Source: Acetobacter ghanensis
GTDB taxonomy: Bacteria; Pseudomonadota; Alphaproteobacteria; Acetobacterales; Acetobacteraceae
Length of the DNA: 64,000 nucleotides
Direction: 5' to 3'
NCBI RefSeq assembly: GCF_001499675.1
Contig: NZ_LN609303.1
Span: 97,208-161,207, forward strand
Shown here: piece after piece, positions 9,191 through 18,921 of the stretch
Layout: every line of letters starts with the position of its first letter
Position numbering within the stretch: the first letter of the stretch is position 1
Made by a program: the position numbers and the translations under genes
Notes under the pieces: generated by a model
The model's database searches: none
What the model was told of the DNA's origin: nothing
What the model saw: only the letters and a program-made list of their open reading frames with translations

Positions 9191-10932
9191 GGGTTCTTCC
9201 GCACTTTTCGTGATGATGTTTTTGATTATGCGGGCTGAAGGACACGCGCCCTGAGGAGTTCGAAGCCTGCTCTTCCGAACATGGTTCGCTTGATCATTTT
9301 CAGTCGGCTGATCTGTCCTTCAACCGGGCTGGTTGTCCAAGGTGTGACAAGAGACGCTTCAATGGCAGCCGCATCCCGTTCAAGCGCGGGAATCAGACGT
9401 GACAGCAGCGTCGTCTTTCCTTCTTCCAGCAGAGCCTTCAGATCGCCTCCCGTGCAGGTGTCACCCCTTTTACAGAGCAGGGTCTGCATTTTCCTGAGCC
9501 AGCAGAGTGTGACGGCAAGGTGCGGTTCAGCTTCCAGAAGGGCAGGAACCAGCAGTCCCTCCTGTCCGGCAGATAACGGATCCTCTGCGAGGAGAAGCCG
9601 CGCAAGTCTGCGTCCCCGAGGTGCAACGACATGCGCGGAAGGAACGGGTTTCGCGGAACATCCCTGTCGCGTCGCCACCCATTTCCAGACGGTGCCATAT
9701 TGTCCTGCAAAGCCCTGCTCCAGGAGTTCCCGCCATAGCTGACGACTATTGCGACATCCTTCGGACCATCTCTTTTCCAGGTAGGCTGTGTAAGGCACGA
9801 GTATGCTGCGTGACGGAACCGTTCTTTTCCATGGTGGTGCATGGCCCCGCTGAAACCAGCGCCGCACGGTTTTTCTCTCTACCCCGATCGTTGTGGCGAT
9901 AGCCTGAATGCTGTGTCCCGCTGCTTTCAGGGCAAGAGCTTCCTTGAAAAGAATGTCACGCCGTTCCCCAGAGGCTGACCTGACGACCGCCTGCGCCTCT
10001 TCTGGATGCGCTCTGATTGTTTCAGATATTTTGCTTACGACCGTTGATACGTTCATCTGTCGTGTCAGGGTCCTGACAGTCGTCGTAAAACGGTCCAGAA
10101 TGCTGACAAAAGCGTCTGACAGGTTCTTCAGCAGATGCCAGCGGTCTGTCACCTGAAGAGCGGATGGTGCGCCTCTGCGGCATCCGTCTGCATAAGTACC
10201 GGCACGGTCTCTGGCAATGATTTCAATACCGGGGTGGACCTGCAGCCATTGGGTCAGGGTCTCAGCCCGCCGATCTGGCAGGAGGTCAATGACATCGTTT
10301 TTCTCAAGATCGACCACAATCGTTCCATAGTGATGTCCCCGCCGCCATGCCCAGTCATCCACCCCCACCACACGTGTAAGGGCCGTGCCTTTTGTGGTGT
10401 TCTGCACACGTGAGAGAAGACGGCGGACAAGAGTATCCGCGCTGATGGGGCAACACAGGCGCACGGTCATTCGTGCTCCAGCGGAACCGCCCAGGGTGTG
10501 GGCGATATAATAATGAAGATCGGCAAGACGTGTGGTCTGTCTGCCATGACGCACGGTTATCCCCTCAAGGGGCATGACAAACGTCCGACGTGGACAAAGC
10601 ATCGTCTGGCAGAAAAAGCGCGGCACAGAAACGATCAGCGTGGCTGGACGGCCCTGCCATGGAAGATCCGCGAGTTTTCTCTGATAGAAACTGTGAATGC
10701 GTTGTGTCGGGCACTGACAGTCCGGACACACTGCACTCCGTTTTCGCAGACCGACTTCGATCTCCACTCTGTTATCCAGTGCAACAACACGACGAACGAC
10801 GAGGGAACGGGGAAGATCAAGAGACCGAAGGCGTGACACTGGGGAATATCCATGAAAGTGAACGACTTTCTGGATTTCCCAGTTCCGGAACCTCAGTACA
10901 AGATACCCATCACGAAAAGTGCGGAAGAACCC
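9191..10932 (-). mobile_element. ISL3-family insertion sequence
   Basis: Perfect inverted ends: GGGTTCTTCCGCACTTTTCG at 9191 and its complement ending at 10932 (CGAAAAGTGCGGAAGAACCC). About 1.74 kb with a single transposase on the minus strand. The 8-bp flanks (9183-9190 and 10933-10940) are not alike, so no target duplication survives, probably because the right side was later rearranged by IS1111. Confidence 0.9.
9226..10839 (-). CDS. ISL3-family transposase
   Basis: A 537-residue protein if started at the GTG at 10839 (MSRLRSLDLPRSLVV). The open frame extends further upstream, but only beyond the IS end. It shows an N-terminal zinc-binding region (CPDCQCP), a helix-turn-helix and the ISL3 catalytic domain with VVGVDDWAWRRGHHYGTIVVD and VTDRWHLLKNL. 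Near the end is PVEGQISRLKMIKRTMFGRAGFELLRAR, the conserved ISL3 C-terminus with the catalytic Glu. It appears intact and possibly active. Confidence 0.9.
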   Translation of the reverse strand: MSRLRSLDLPRSLVVRRVVALDNRVEIEVGLRKRSAVCPDCQCPTQRIHSFYQRKLADLPWQGRPATLIVSVPRFFCQTMLCPRRTFVMPLEGITVRHGRQTTRLADLHYYIAHTLGGSAGARMTVRLCCPISADTLVRRLLSRVQNTTKGTALTRVVGVDDWAWRRGHHYGTIVVDLEKNDVIDLLPDRRAETLTQWLQVHPGIEIIARDRAGTYADGCRRGAPSALQVTDRWHLLKNLSDAFVSILDRFTTTVRTLTRQMNVSTVVSKISETIRAHPEEAQAVVRSASGERRDILFKEALALKAAGHSIQAIATTIGVERKTVRRWFQRGHAPPWKRTVPSRSILVPYTAYLEKRWSEGCRNSRQLWRELLEQGFAGQYGTVWKWVATRQGCSAKPVPSAHVVAPRGRRLARLLLAEDPLSAGQEGLLVPALLEAEPHLAVTLCWLRKMQTLLCKRGDTCTGGDLKALLEEGKTTLLSRLIPALERDAAAIEASLVTPWTTSPVEGQISRLKMIKRTMFGRAGFELLRARVLQPA

Positions 10933-10947
10933 ATATGTGGACGGCTC

Positions 10948-11208
10948 TGTCTTGCAAGGGGGAAAATAGCGGTGTGACCGTGTCGTTTGCACCCATATGT
11001 CCGGCCTGTTTTTGCAGTGTTCAGACTGCTGGCCAAGATGGTTTCTGCGATGGAAGTTCCATTCAGTTCTGCGGTTTTTGAAAACCACGGGCTCTTGCGG
11101 AGTGTCTTCCATTCAGATCGAACGATCTCCCCATCTCCTCTTTGCAGGACTGCGGTATCGGCTCACACGATCACGTTCTTTTTCCGTGCATCGTGTTGGC
11201 CAATCTCG
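10948..11208 (-). ncRNA. Candidate bridge RNA region of the IS1111-group element
   Basis: IS110-family recombinases are guided by a bridge RNA. In the IS1111 group it is encoded at the right end, downstream of the recombinase. This is the only long noncoding stretch of the element and lies in that place. No ORF with a recognisable signature is seen. The fold was not computed; the call rests on position. Confidence 0.4.
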
Positions 11209-12261
11209 TCAGCAGGCGGCTGCCGCTGCCAGCGCAACAGCATCCATCGGTTTGCGATATGTTTCGCCGCTGGTCATCAGCTTCCATGCAATGCGTGCCA
11301 TCCTGTTGGCCAGAGCCACAGCAGCGGGTTTCGGCTTCTTTCTGCTCAGAAGACTGAGAAGCCACGGCGTGGCGAGACGGCTCTGTCCGTTCTGCCTGAC
11401 ATGCCGGAGCACGGTGGTCGCGCCAACCACCAGCGTGCTTCTCAGGCGGCTGTCTCCAGCCCTGGTGATCCCGCCATGCCTGACCTTGCCACCTGAGGAA
11501 TGATCACGAGGAGTGAGGCCTATCCACGCCGCGAAATCCCGCCCTGAGCGGAACAGATGCGGATCCGGCGCCTTCATGAGCAGAAGAGCAGCAGCCAGAG
11601 GACCGATGCCCGGAATTCCGGACAACCTGCGGCTCACCTCCTGACTTCGATGCCATGTGGCCAGATTTTTATCGAGATCCCTGATCTGTTCCATCAGACC
11701 TTCATACTCTTCTGCCATCTGCGCAAACAGATCACGTGCTAGAGGTGGCAGCGTTTCTTCAGACGCAATCTGCTGAAGGAACGGGGCCACACGGGAGAGA
11801 CCCACAGGGGCGGTCACTCCAAATTCTGCGGCATAGCCCCGAATGGAATTGGCCAGCTGGGTCCGCCTGCCAATGAGCCGCTCCCGCATGCCGACAAGCA
11901 TGAGGGCTGCCTGCTGCCCAACGGTTTTGACAGGTACAAAACGCATGGTCGGCCGGCTCATCGCCTCACAGAGGGCCTCGGCATCTGCCGCATCATTCTT
12001 GCTGCGTCTGACGTAGGGTTTGACAAGCTGTGGCGCCATCAGCCGCACCTCGTGGCCAAGTGCACCAAGGGTTCTGGCCCAGTGATGGGACGCTCCACAG
12101 GCTTCAATGCCAATTACTGTGGGCGGAAGGTTCGCGAAAAACCGGATCATCTGATGTCGGCTCAGTTTCCGGCTCAGAACAACCCGCTCATCGGCATCCA
12201 CGCCATGAAGCTGGAACACTTTTTTCGACGTATCCATGCCAATACGGATCAACTGGGACAT
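11209..12261 (-). CDS. IS110-family (IS1111 group) DEDD recombinase
   Basis: 350 residues from the ATG at 12261, placed 9 bp after GGAGG. N-terminal RuvC-like DEDD domain (IRIGMDTSKKVFQLHG; IGIEACGASHHWART; RRSKNDAADAEALCEA) and C-terminal Tnp_20 domain (LSGIPGIGPLAAALLL; GRDFAAWIGLTPRDHSSGG) containing the serine used for strand joining. It looks complete. The alanine-rich tail (ALAAAAAC) is normal for this group. Confidence 0.92.
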   Translation of the reverse strand: MSQLIRIGMDTSKKVFQLHGVDADERVVLSRKLSRHQMIRFFANLPPTVIGIEACGASHHWARTLGALGHEVRLMAPQLVKPYVRRSKNDAADAEALCEAMSRPTMRFVPVKTVGQQAALMLVGMRERLIGRRTQLANSIRGYAAEFGVTAPVGLSRVAPFLQQIASEETLPPLARDLFAQMAEEYEGLMEQIRDLDKNLATWHRSQEVSRRLSGIPGIGPLAAALLLMKAPDPHLFRSGRDFAAWIGLTPRDHSSGGKVRHGGITRAGDSRLRSTLVVGATTVLRHVRQNGQSRLATPWLLSLLSRKKPKPAAVALANRMARIAWKLMTSGETYRKPMDAVALAAAAAC

Positions 12262-12331
12262 GATGGTTTCCTCCACTGGACACTCAGCTCTTCAGTATCC
12301 TCTCAGGACCGCTGCGAGCCGTCCACACCAT

Positions 12332-12352
12332 CAGTTCTCAGTGAAAATCAAC
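12332..12352. repeat. Solo IS21-type terminal repeat (inverted)
   Basis: Complement of the IS21 end seen at 9171 and 44833. It directly follows the IS1111 left end. The sequence beyond it (12353 onward) has no IS21 genes. Confidence 0.8.
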
Positions 12353-12564
12353 AGGGAAAGATTTTCTGCGGCCGGAAATCTCGATATCTCCTTCCGGAAG
12401 CCCTGTGATCGACCCCCTGAAGTGCGACAAACATATCACTTTTCCGTCGCAAACGAGACAAGCGGTCTTTTATGGATAGACACAATTGAAACAAATGCAT
12501 GAATTTGGACGTAAGGCGTCAAGTGAACTAGAGGCCAGCCCAAAAGTGAGAATGTGACCAGCCC

Positions 12565-13881
12565 ATGACCATCGCACCCGAACCAGTCTCTTCCCCGTCA
12601 ACCTCTGCGGACCACCAGCGAACACAGTCCCCTGTTCGGGCCATCATTCAGGTCACCAGCGGAAACATGCTGGAAATGTACGATTTTATGGTGTTCGGTT
12701 ACTATGCGGCGGCCATTGGTGCAGCTTTCTTTCCTTCCAAAGATCCTTCAGCCCAGCTTTTGCAGTCATTTGCGACATTTGGTGCCGGGTTTCTGATGCG
12801 CCCACTGGGAGCCATCATTCTGGGTGCCTACGTGGACCGGATCGGCCGGAGAAAAGGACTGCTTCTCACGCTCGCGCTCATGTCAGTGGGAACACTCTCC
12901 CTCACCCTGACTCCGGGCTATGCGACAATCGGGTTTATCGCACCGTTTCTTATTCTATGCGGGCGGCTGTTACAGGGTTTCTCCGCTGGCGTCGAACTGG
13001 GATCGACTTCGGTCTATCTTTCTGAAATTGCGACAGAGAAGACTCGAGGCTTTGTCGTCGCCTTTCAGTCCGCCTCACAACAGGTGGCCGTAATGGCCGC
13101 CGCTGCTATTGGCGTGACTCTGACGGCTTTCATTGAGCCAGGCCAGATGGCCTCATGGGGCTGGCGCATTCCCCTTCTGATCGGCTGCCTCATTGTTCCT
13201 GTTCTCTTTTTTCTACGACGCAACCTGAAAGAAACGGAATCTTTTGAGCAGATTCATCATCACCCCACATTTGGTGAAACACTTTCGGCCCTGTTGAAAG
13301 ACTGGCGCGTCTGCCTGACCGGAATCATGATGGTGCTGATGACCACCACATCATTTTACGTCATTACAGCTTACACACCGGCTTTCGGGCATGCCGTCCT
13401 GCATCTGTCATCGCGTGACGCTCTTGTTGTAACACTCTGCGTCGGCATAATGAATTTTGTCGCACTACCTGTGTTTGGAGCGTTGTCCGACCGTATTGGA
13501 CGCAAGCCCCTACTGATTGGCTCAACCATTCTTGCAATCGCAACAGCGTGGCCAGCCATGAAATGGCTGACTGCCGACCCATCCTTCATTCATCTGATGG
13601 TTGTCGAATTATGGCTTGCACTGATTTACAGCGCCTATAATGGCGGAGCCGTTCCGTTCCTGACGGAGATCGTGCCTCCCCGCATACGTACAACAGGATT
13701 TTCTCTGGCCTATAGTCTGGCAACCTGCATTGGCGGCTTTACTCCAGCCATCTGCACCTGGTTGATCGGAGCGACACATGATCGTTCCATGCCCGGCCTA
13801 TGGCTTTCCCTTGCCGCAGTTTGCGGGCTGATCGCTACGCTGATTGCACGCCCTTACGACAGGAAACGTTCCGTTTCCTGA
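12565..13881 (+). CDS. MFS transporter, metabolite:H+ symporter type (citrate/tricarballylate-like)
   Basis: 438 residues with 12 predicted membrane segments and the MHS-family signatures: GNMLEMYDFMVFGYYA at the first helix, DRIGRRKGLLLTL between helices 2 and 3, GRLLQGFSAGVELGSTSVYLSE in helix 4, and the repeat-half copy DRIGRKPLLIG. This matches citrate/tricarballylate proton symporters of the inner membrane; the precise acid is inferred. About 210 bp of noncoding DNA lies upstream, starting at the IS21 scar, so its promoter may be partly IS-derived. A porin gene follows closely, suggesting a joint uptake pair. Confidence 0.85.
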   Translation: MTIAPEPVSSPSTSADHQRTQSPVRAIIQVTSGNMLEMYDFMVFGYYAAAIGAAFFPSKDPSAQLLQSFATFGAGFLMRPLGAIILGAYVDRIGRRKGLLLTLALMSVGTLSLTLTPGYATIGFIAPFLILCGRLLQGFSAGVELGSTSVYLSEIATEKTRGFVVAFQSASQQVAVMAAAAIGVTLTAFIEPGQMASWGWRIPLLIGCLIVPVLFFLRRNLKETESFEQIHHHPTFGETLSALLKDWRVCLTGIMMVLMTTTSFYVITAYTPAFGHAVLHLSSRDALVVTLCVGIMNFVALPVFGALSDRIGRKPLLIGSTILAIATAWPAMKWLTADPSFIHLMVVELWLALIYSAYNGGAVPFLTEIVPPRIRTTGFSLAYSLATCIGGFTPAICTWLIGATHDRSMPGLWLSLAAVCGLIATLIARPYDRKRSVS

Positions 13882-13930
13882 CACGGCTTCAATGATCAAC
13901 CGATACCTCGATCCACAAGAATTGCGTCCG

Positions 13931-15628
13931 ATGCACATCCAGAAAAAATCCCTGCGTAATCTGCTTCTGTCTGGCGGTACTGTCTCCCTGCTCTGGTCGG
14001 CTCAGGCCATGGCGGCGGATACTGGCGGCGTGGATGTGCGTGCCCTTGCGGAACTGGTAAAATCACAAGCCAGACAGATTCAGGCCCTGCAAAGTCGTCT
14101 GGATGCCATCGAGCATGTCCCGGCTCATAAAGCGCCGGCATCGGTGTCGCACCATCATAGCGTCGCTGAAGTGAACCAGCCGCACGTCGGGATGCCCATT
14201 CATGGAAATACGCAGACAGCGTCTGTCGTGAATGAACCAAAGTCGGCCACCTCACCGGACGTCACGCCCGTTTTCAACGGTGCGGTCGTTCCTCATACGA
14301 CATCCACTGCATTCTCTGATCCCGGCCTGTCCGCCTATCCCCTCAAAGCTGCAGCGCCCGGAACCTCCGGCGCGGTTTCAGCCATGCCTTCAGGTTCAGC
14401 ACCAGTCTATGGTGTTGAATCGTCCATTCCCTACTCTTCTCACACGACGACAGTGGGGGGACTCGTACTGAAATGGGGACGGGGCCTCCCCGCGATCACC
14501 ACACCTGACGGTCAGTATTCCATTCGTATTCGTGGCCGTATTCTGGCGGATTACGGCGCGTCGTTCGGCTCGGATTATCATGAGCAGAACGTCTCCCGTA
14601 CCCGGCTTCGCGCGGCACGCCTCGGTGTGGAAGGACGTGCCAAGCAGCTGTCATGGGTGTTTGAAAGTGACTTTGCCGACAACAGCCCTTCCATCATGAG
14701 CGCCTTTGCGACATGGAGCACGAAGTTCGGCAGCCATCTGACCGAATTCAGTCTGGGCAACAAATTTAACGAACGTGGTTTTGACGGATCCACAGGATCG
14801 GATGCGACCGTCTTTCTGGATCGTGATCTGGTCGCCAACGCCATCCTGCCGGTCAAAGGATGGTATGGTCTCGGCGGCGCCTTCAAGATTTTTGGCGAAA
14901 ACTGGCATTTCGCCGCCCAGATTTCGGGCGACGACGTCAATTCGGTCAACAGCGCGAATAACCTCCGTGATGACCTGACCTACGAGGCCCGCGCGCACTG
15001 GATCCCCTACCGTTCGAAAGAGTCCCTGATCCATCTCGGCGCATGGGGGTTTTATGAAGACGTCAAGCCGACCGCCCAGTTCACCCAGAACATCAGACTG
15101 CTCGCCCGCACGGATGATGCTTTCTCCGCACGCATCAACACGGTGCCACTCGCAAACTCCCTTGCCGGTGGACTGGAGTTTTTCGCAATATGGAAATCAG
15201 CGTGGCTTCTGGGAGAATATGGAGTGCGGCACATGCAGTTCCGCAACAGCTATAACGGAGTGGATCTGGGCGGCCATACCGGGACCATGCAAGCCGCCAG
15301 CCTTCAGGCAGGCCTGTTCCTTACAGGAGAAACCCCCAACTACTTTGCCCATACCGGCCAATGGGCTGCGCCCCGCGTGCTTTCCCCTGTTCTGGATGGC
15401 GGCCCCGGAGCATGGGAAGTGGCTCTGCGGGGAGACTGGCTGGATGCAAACGATATCCCATCTGGAGGCAATGCCTGGACCACGACTGCGGGAGTCAACT
15501 GGTACCTTGTGAACTATGCACGCCTGATGCTGAATTACACCTATGCACGTGTGAATAACCGCACCAGCCAGTATCCGGGCGTGACGGGTGGCAATATCGT
15601 GGGCATGAGGGCGGGCATTACTTTCTGA
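13931..15628 (+). CDS. Outer-membrane porin, OprP/DcaP-like
   Basis: 565 residues from the ATG at 13931, which gives a clean signal peptide (KKSLRNLLLSGG...WSAQAMAA). The frame is open earlier, into the end of the MFS gene, but that would bury the signal. Next comes a short coiled coil (ALAELVKSQARQIQALQSRLDAIE) typical of DcaP/OprP trimer stems. A Ser/Thr/Pro-rich linker follows, then a beta-barrel (YSIRIRGRILADYGASFG) ending NIVGMRAGITF with a C-terminal Phe. Probably passes carboxylates or phosphate across the outer membrane for the adjacent MFS symporter. Confidence 0.85.
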   Translation: MHIQKKSLRNLLLSGGTVSLLWSAQAMAADTGGVDVRALAELVKSQARQIQALQSRLDAIEHVPAHKAPASVSHHHSVAEVNQPHVGMPIHGNTQTASVVNEPKSATSPDVTPVFNGAVVPHTTSTAFSDPGLSAYPLKAAAPGTSGAVSAMPSGSAPVYGVESSIPYSSHTTTVGGLVLKWGRGLPAITTPDGQYSIRIRGRILADYGASFGSDYHEQNVSRTRLRAARLGVEGRAKQLSWVFESDFADNSPSIMSAFATWSTKFGSHLTEFSLGNKFNERGFDGSTGSDATVFLDRDLVANAILPVKGWYGLGGAFKIFGENWHFAAQISGDDVNSVNSANNLRDDLTYEARAHWIPYRSKESLIHLGAWGFYEDVKPTAQFTQNIRLLARTDDAFSARINTVPLANSLAGGLEFFAIWKSAWLLGEYGVRHMQFRNSYNGVDLGGHTGTMQAASLQAGLFLTGETPNYFAHTGQWAAPRVLSPVLDGGPGAWEVALRGDWLDANDIPSGGNAWTTTAGVNWYLVNYARLMLNYTYARVNNRTSQYPGVTGGNIVGMRAGITF

Positions 15629-15813
15629 GCTCCTCCACCCACCGTGTCCTTCGTAAAAAATTACGTTTCCTGAGGCTAGTTGAAAAATGGCTTCTCTATT
15701 TATCGACGGGCTGTTGCCGACCACCGACAACGCGGGAAAGCGGGTGCTGTCACGATAAGTGGGATGGGATGTGAGTAGAGCCACTGACGTGATTTTCAAG
15801 CGGTGAGAGAGGT

Positions 15814-16756
15814 GGAGGGATCGAAGAACCCTTGATTGATGTGCTTGGCCGGTAATTTCTGGGTTTTGGCGATTTGATTGACGGTTTTTGCGATGGCGTC
15901 CAGTCTGCGTTTTGAGCAGATTGGGAGTTGTCTCTCGCTGGATGGCTATGCGCTCGCGTTCAATCTTTCGAGGAAGAGGAGGCGGCGCATATTGTAGACG
16001 ATATTGGCGAGCCCGATCCTCATGGTGGCTCGACTGATACCGACAGTCCGGACAAACAGCCCCGTCTGTGACTTCTGATCAGCAAAGACATGCTCGACAC
16101 GCGAGCGGATGACCGACTTTCCAGCATTTGATTTCTGGATATGCCGGGGCATAGGCTTGAGATGCGGCTTTTTGCGATGAACCTTGGAGACAAAGCCCTG
16201 CTTTTCCATGAAGTCTTCGTTGGCTTTTGAGCGATAGGCCGTGGCGGCCCAGACACTTGAGGCCGTATTGGTTTTATCCAGAAGCCCCTCTCTCAATCGC
16301 GCGCCATCACTGGCAGCGGCATGCGTTGTTTTCCATTTGCGGATGAACCGGTATTTCCGATCGATGGAAACATGCGATTTATAGCCAAAGAACGGGATGG
16401 CGAGATCGCTGGATGGCATGGTTCCATCATCCTGCCGCTTCGCCTTCGTGAACTTCAGTGTCCAGCGCGCATGACGATCCTTGTGCGACAGCTTTGCGGG
16501 TTTGTCCTGCCAGTCTTCAGGAATACGTCCTTCCCGAAGATCGGCTTTCTCTGCATTGGTGTTCCGCTGCTTCGGAGCCGCTACCAGCGTGGCATCCAGG
16601 ATCTGGCCTGACATCGGCAAATACTCGGCGTTACGCAGGGTCGCATCAAAGCGGTTGAACAGCCCATCGATCGCACCCGCCTGGGTCAGACGCTCGCGAA
16701 ACAGCCAGACCGTTTTGGCATCCGGCACCCGATCTGAAAGTCCCAGCCCAAGGAAA
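15814..16756 (-). mobile_element. IS5-like element, truncated by IS66
   Basis: Left end GGAGGGATCGAAGAACC at 15814-15830 matches the end of the full copy at 28748-30036. The other end was lost where IS66 begins at 16757. Confidence 0.85.
15946..16756 (-). pseudogene. IS5-family transposase, N-terminus missing
   Basis: Closely related to the intact transposase at 28825-29904 over its C-terminal ~270 residues (LGLGLSDRVPDAKTVWLFRERL onward), with the catalytic Asp in ILDATLV and Glu in RVEHVFADQ. The first ~90 residues are gone because IS66 starts at 16757. The second catalytic Asp context is altered (VWAATAYRSK versus VWADTAYLSK), so this copy also carries a catalytic-residue change. A remnant. 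Confidence 0.88.
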
Positions 16757-16787
16757 GTAAGCATCCGGCGAGGACCACGGGCCTGAA

Positions 16788-17473
16788 TCAGGCGACCTGT
16801 GTATGATTGGCGTGACGGGTATTTTTCCAGTTCCAGGGAAGGAGTTCGTGCAGGCGTGAGACGGGCTGGTCGTTGATCCGGGCGAGGACGTCGGCGAGCC
16901 AGGCCTGGGGATCGACGTCGTTGAGCTTTGCGGTGACGATGAGGGAATACATGTCGGCCGCGCGCTGGCCGCCCCGATCGGAACCGGCGAACAGCCAGGC
17001 TTTCCTGCCCAGGGCGATGCCGCGCAGTGCGCGTTCAGCGGCATTGTTGGTCAGGCAGATCCGTCCGTCGGAAAGGAACCGGGTAAAACTCTCCGGTCTG
17101 CGCAGGATATAGGCCATGGCTGCGGCAACGGGGGTCTTCTTCGACAGGCGGGCGCAACTTTCGCGCATCCAGGCCAGCAGGCCATCGACCATGGGAGCGA
17201 TGCTTTCCTGTCGCACGGCTCGACGCTGCGCCGGCGTTGCGCCATTGATGGCGCGCTCGGCCTCAAAGATTGCGTCGATCCTGCGCACGGCCTCCACGGC
17301 AAGAGGTGCGCGGCCGAGTTCGGCCAGCCTGAACAGGCCGCGTCGGGCATGCGCCCAGCAGCCCGCCGACATGACGGGTGCCGGTTTACGGTCGGTGTCG
17401 AACAGCCGGTTGTAGCCGCCATAGGCGTCGGATTGCAGGATGCCGCTCCAGCCGGCGAGATGCTCCGTGGGAT
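16788..17473 (-). pseudogene. tnpC: IS66 TnpC transposase, C-terminal part
   Basis: The C-terminal half of the DDE transposase: LQSDAYGGYNRLFD with catalytic Asp, GCWAHARRGLFRLAE, then the IS66 signature NNAAERALRGIALGRKAWLFAGSDRGGQRAA with the catalytic Glu. Joining it to 20162-21062 with one copy of the 3-bp duplication GTT restores a 528-residue frame exactly (DRKGE followed by HPTEHLAGW). The break is therefore purely the IS3 insertion. Confidence 0.92.
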
Positions 17474-17516
17474 GTTTGAATTGCCCCGGGTTTTGTGGAG
17501 ACGTTTTTTATCTGAT

Positions 17517-17823
17517 TTAAGCGGCTAATGCATGTGATTTTTGTTGCGCATAAAAACGTGCTTCAGCTTCTGCTGGGGGGATGTTTCCAATGGAGGACAG
17601 GATCCGTCGATGATTGAACCAGTCGACCCATTTAAGTGTTGCCAGTTCAACCGCTTCCCTGTTTTTCCATGGTCCCTGTCGATAGATGAGTTCGGTTTTG
17701 TAGAGACCATTTATGGTCTCAGCCAGAGCGTTATCATAGGAATCTCCAACACTGCCGACAGAAGCAACAAGGCCCGCTTCAGCCAGTCTTTGCGTGTAGA
17801 GAATGGACACATATTGACAGCCG
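17517..17823 (-). pseudogene. IS3 OrfB transposase, C-terminal part
   Basis: Begins RGCQYVS and runs through GSVGDSYDNALAETINGLYKTE, containing the last Asp-to-Glu part of the DDE triad, to WFNHRRILSSIGNIPPAEAEARFYAQQ. It continues the fragment at 19197-19787, which ends at THHSD. The gap between them is the IS110 element. Confidence 0.9.
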
Positions 17824-17841
17824 CGGACGCCCTTCTGTTTG

Positions 17842-18921
17842 TCAAGTAGCAAAACGTGTGGCGTTGATGTCCCGATGTCGGCGTATGATGATCCCGTAGA
17901 CCTCACGGGCGATATAGCGCTTGAGGATACGGATAACCTCAAGTTTGGAATGTCCTTCTGCCACACGTCTGGCAACATAGGCGCGTGTTTTTTCATCTGT
18001 TCGCAGGCGTCCAATCGCGATGATATGCAGGGCGCTGTTAGCCGCCCGATCACCACCTCGGTTCAGACGATGACGAATTGTTTTTCCAGAGGACGCCGGA
18101 ACAGGCGTGACACCGCAAAGGGCAGCGAAGCTGGCCTCTGATTTCAGGCGGTCTGGATTGTCGCCGGCCGTCAGAAGAAGTTGCGCTGCTCCATTATAGC
18201 CTATGGAATTTCTGGCAATGAGGTCAGGTGCCAGTTCCTCAACAATAGCCTTGATCATCAGATCCAGTTCACCAATTTCGTCATGCAGTTCAAGGTAGCG
18301 ACGCGCAAGAGATTTCAGGCTGATCCGATAAGCTGCCTCGATATCGCGATAAGCCGTGAGATCCGGTCGGGAGGCAGCAAGAGTGCGGATCAACTGCATG
18401 CGGGTCATGGAGCGAAGATGCTCACGCAGGGTATCTGGGGCCGCAATGATGGTGTTCTGGATCATCTGCAGGGAAATCCGTCGTGCACTTACGGCAGTTT
18501 TGCGGCACGCTCTCAAGACCCGGAGTGCTTCCACCATGCCGTCCCTGCGTCGTGGTGTAACGGTGCGTTGGCCTGCAAAGGCGGCGTGCGCTGCGTTCTG
18601 GGCGTCCAGATCATCATTCTTTCCACGCCGACGCCGATCATGTCGATCCGGCGCCGTGACTTCCAGAACTTCAACCTCAGCAGCCTGAAGATAACGCAAC
18701 AGGCCAGCACCATAGCTGCCGGTTGATTCAACACCCACACGCACGAGATCACCTGCGGCTCGCATCCAGGCCAGCATCTGCCGATACCCCTGTCTTGTCG
18801 TGGGGAAACTCTGTGTGCCGATCACATGGTCCTGCTCGTCAACAACGGCTGCAACATGCAGATCCTTGTGGGTGTCGACACCGCCAACAACCTGACGCAG
18901 TCTTTCTTCGTTTTTGTCCAT
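17842..18921 (-). CDS. IS110-family (IS110 group) DEDD recombinase
   Basis: 359 residues: RuvC-like DEDD domain (VVGGVDTHKDLHVAAVVD; VRVGVESTGSYGAGLLRYL; RGKNDDLDAQNAAHAA) and C-terminal domain (GDNPDRLKSEASFAALCGVTPVPASSGKT) with the conserved Ser. Intact, so it may still be mobile. Clearly diverged from the IS1111-group enzyme at 11209-12261. Confidence 0.92.
   Translation of the reverse strand: MDKNEERLRQVVGGVDTHKDLHVAAVVDEQDHVIGTQSFPTTRQGYRQMLAWMRAAGDLVRVGVESTGSYGAGLLRYLQAAEVEVLEVTAPDRHDRRRRGKNDDLDAQNAAHAAFAGQRTVTPRRRDGMVEALRVLRACRKTAVSARRISLQMIQNTIIAAPDTLREHLRSMTRMQLIRTLAASRPDLTAYRDIEAAYRISLKSLARRYLELHDEIGELDLMIKAIVEELAPDLIARNSIGYNGAAQLLLTAGDNPDRLKSEASFAALCGVTPVPASSGKTIRHRLNRGGDRAANSALHIIAIGRLRTDEKTRAYVARRVAEGHSKLEVIRILKRYIAREVYGIIIRRHRDINATRFAT

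Larger units (their letters stand above)
10933..12331 (-). mobile_element. IS110-family element, IS1111 group
   Basis: Holds one DEDD recombinase and subterminal 11-bp inverted repeats, GTGGACGGCTC at 10937-10947 and GAGCCGTCCAC at 12316-12326. Subterminal repeats are the hallmark of the IS1111 group. It sits exactly between the ISL3 right end and a solo IS21 end. IS1111 elements often target IS ends. Most noncoding DNA (about 260 bp) lies downstream of the gene. Confidence 0.8.

Noticed and set aside
9183..10940. Target-site duplication for ISL3
   Set aside because: The two 8-bp flanks differ; the right flank belongs to IS1111.
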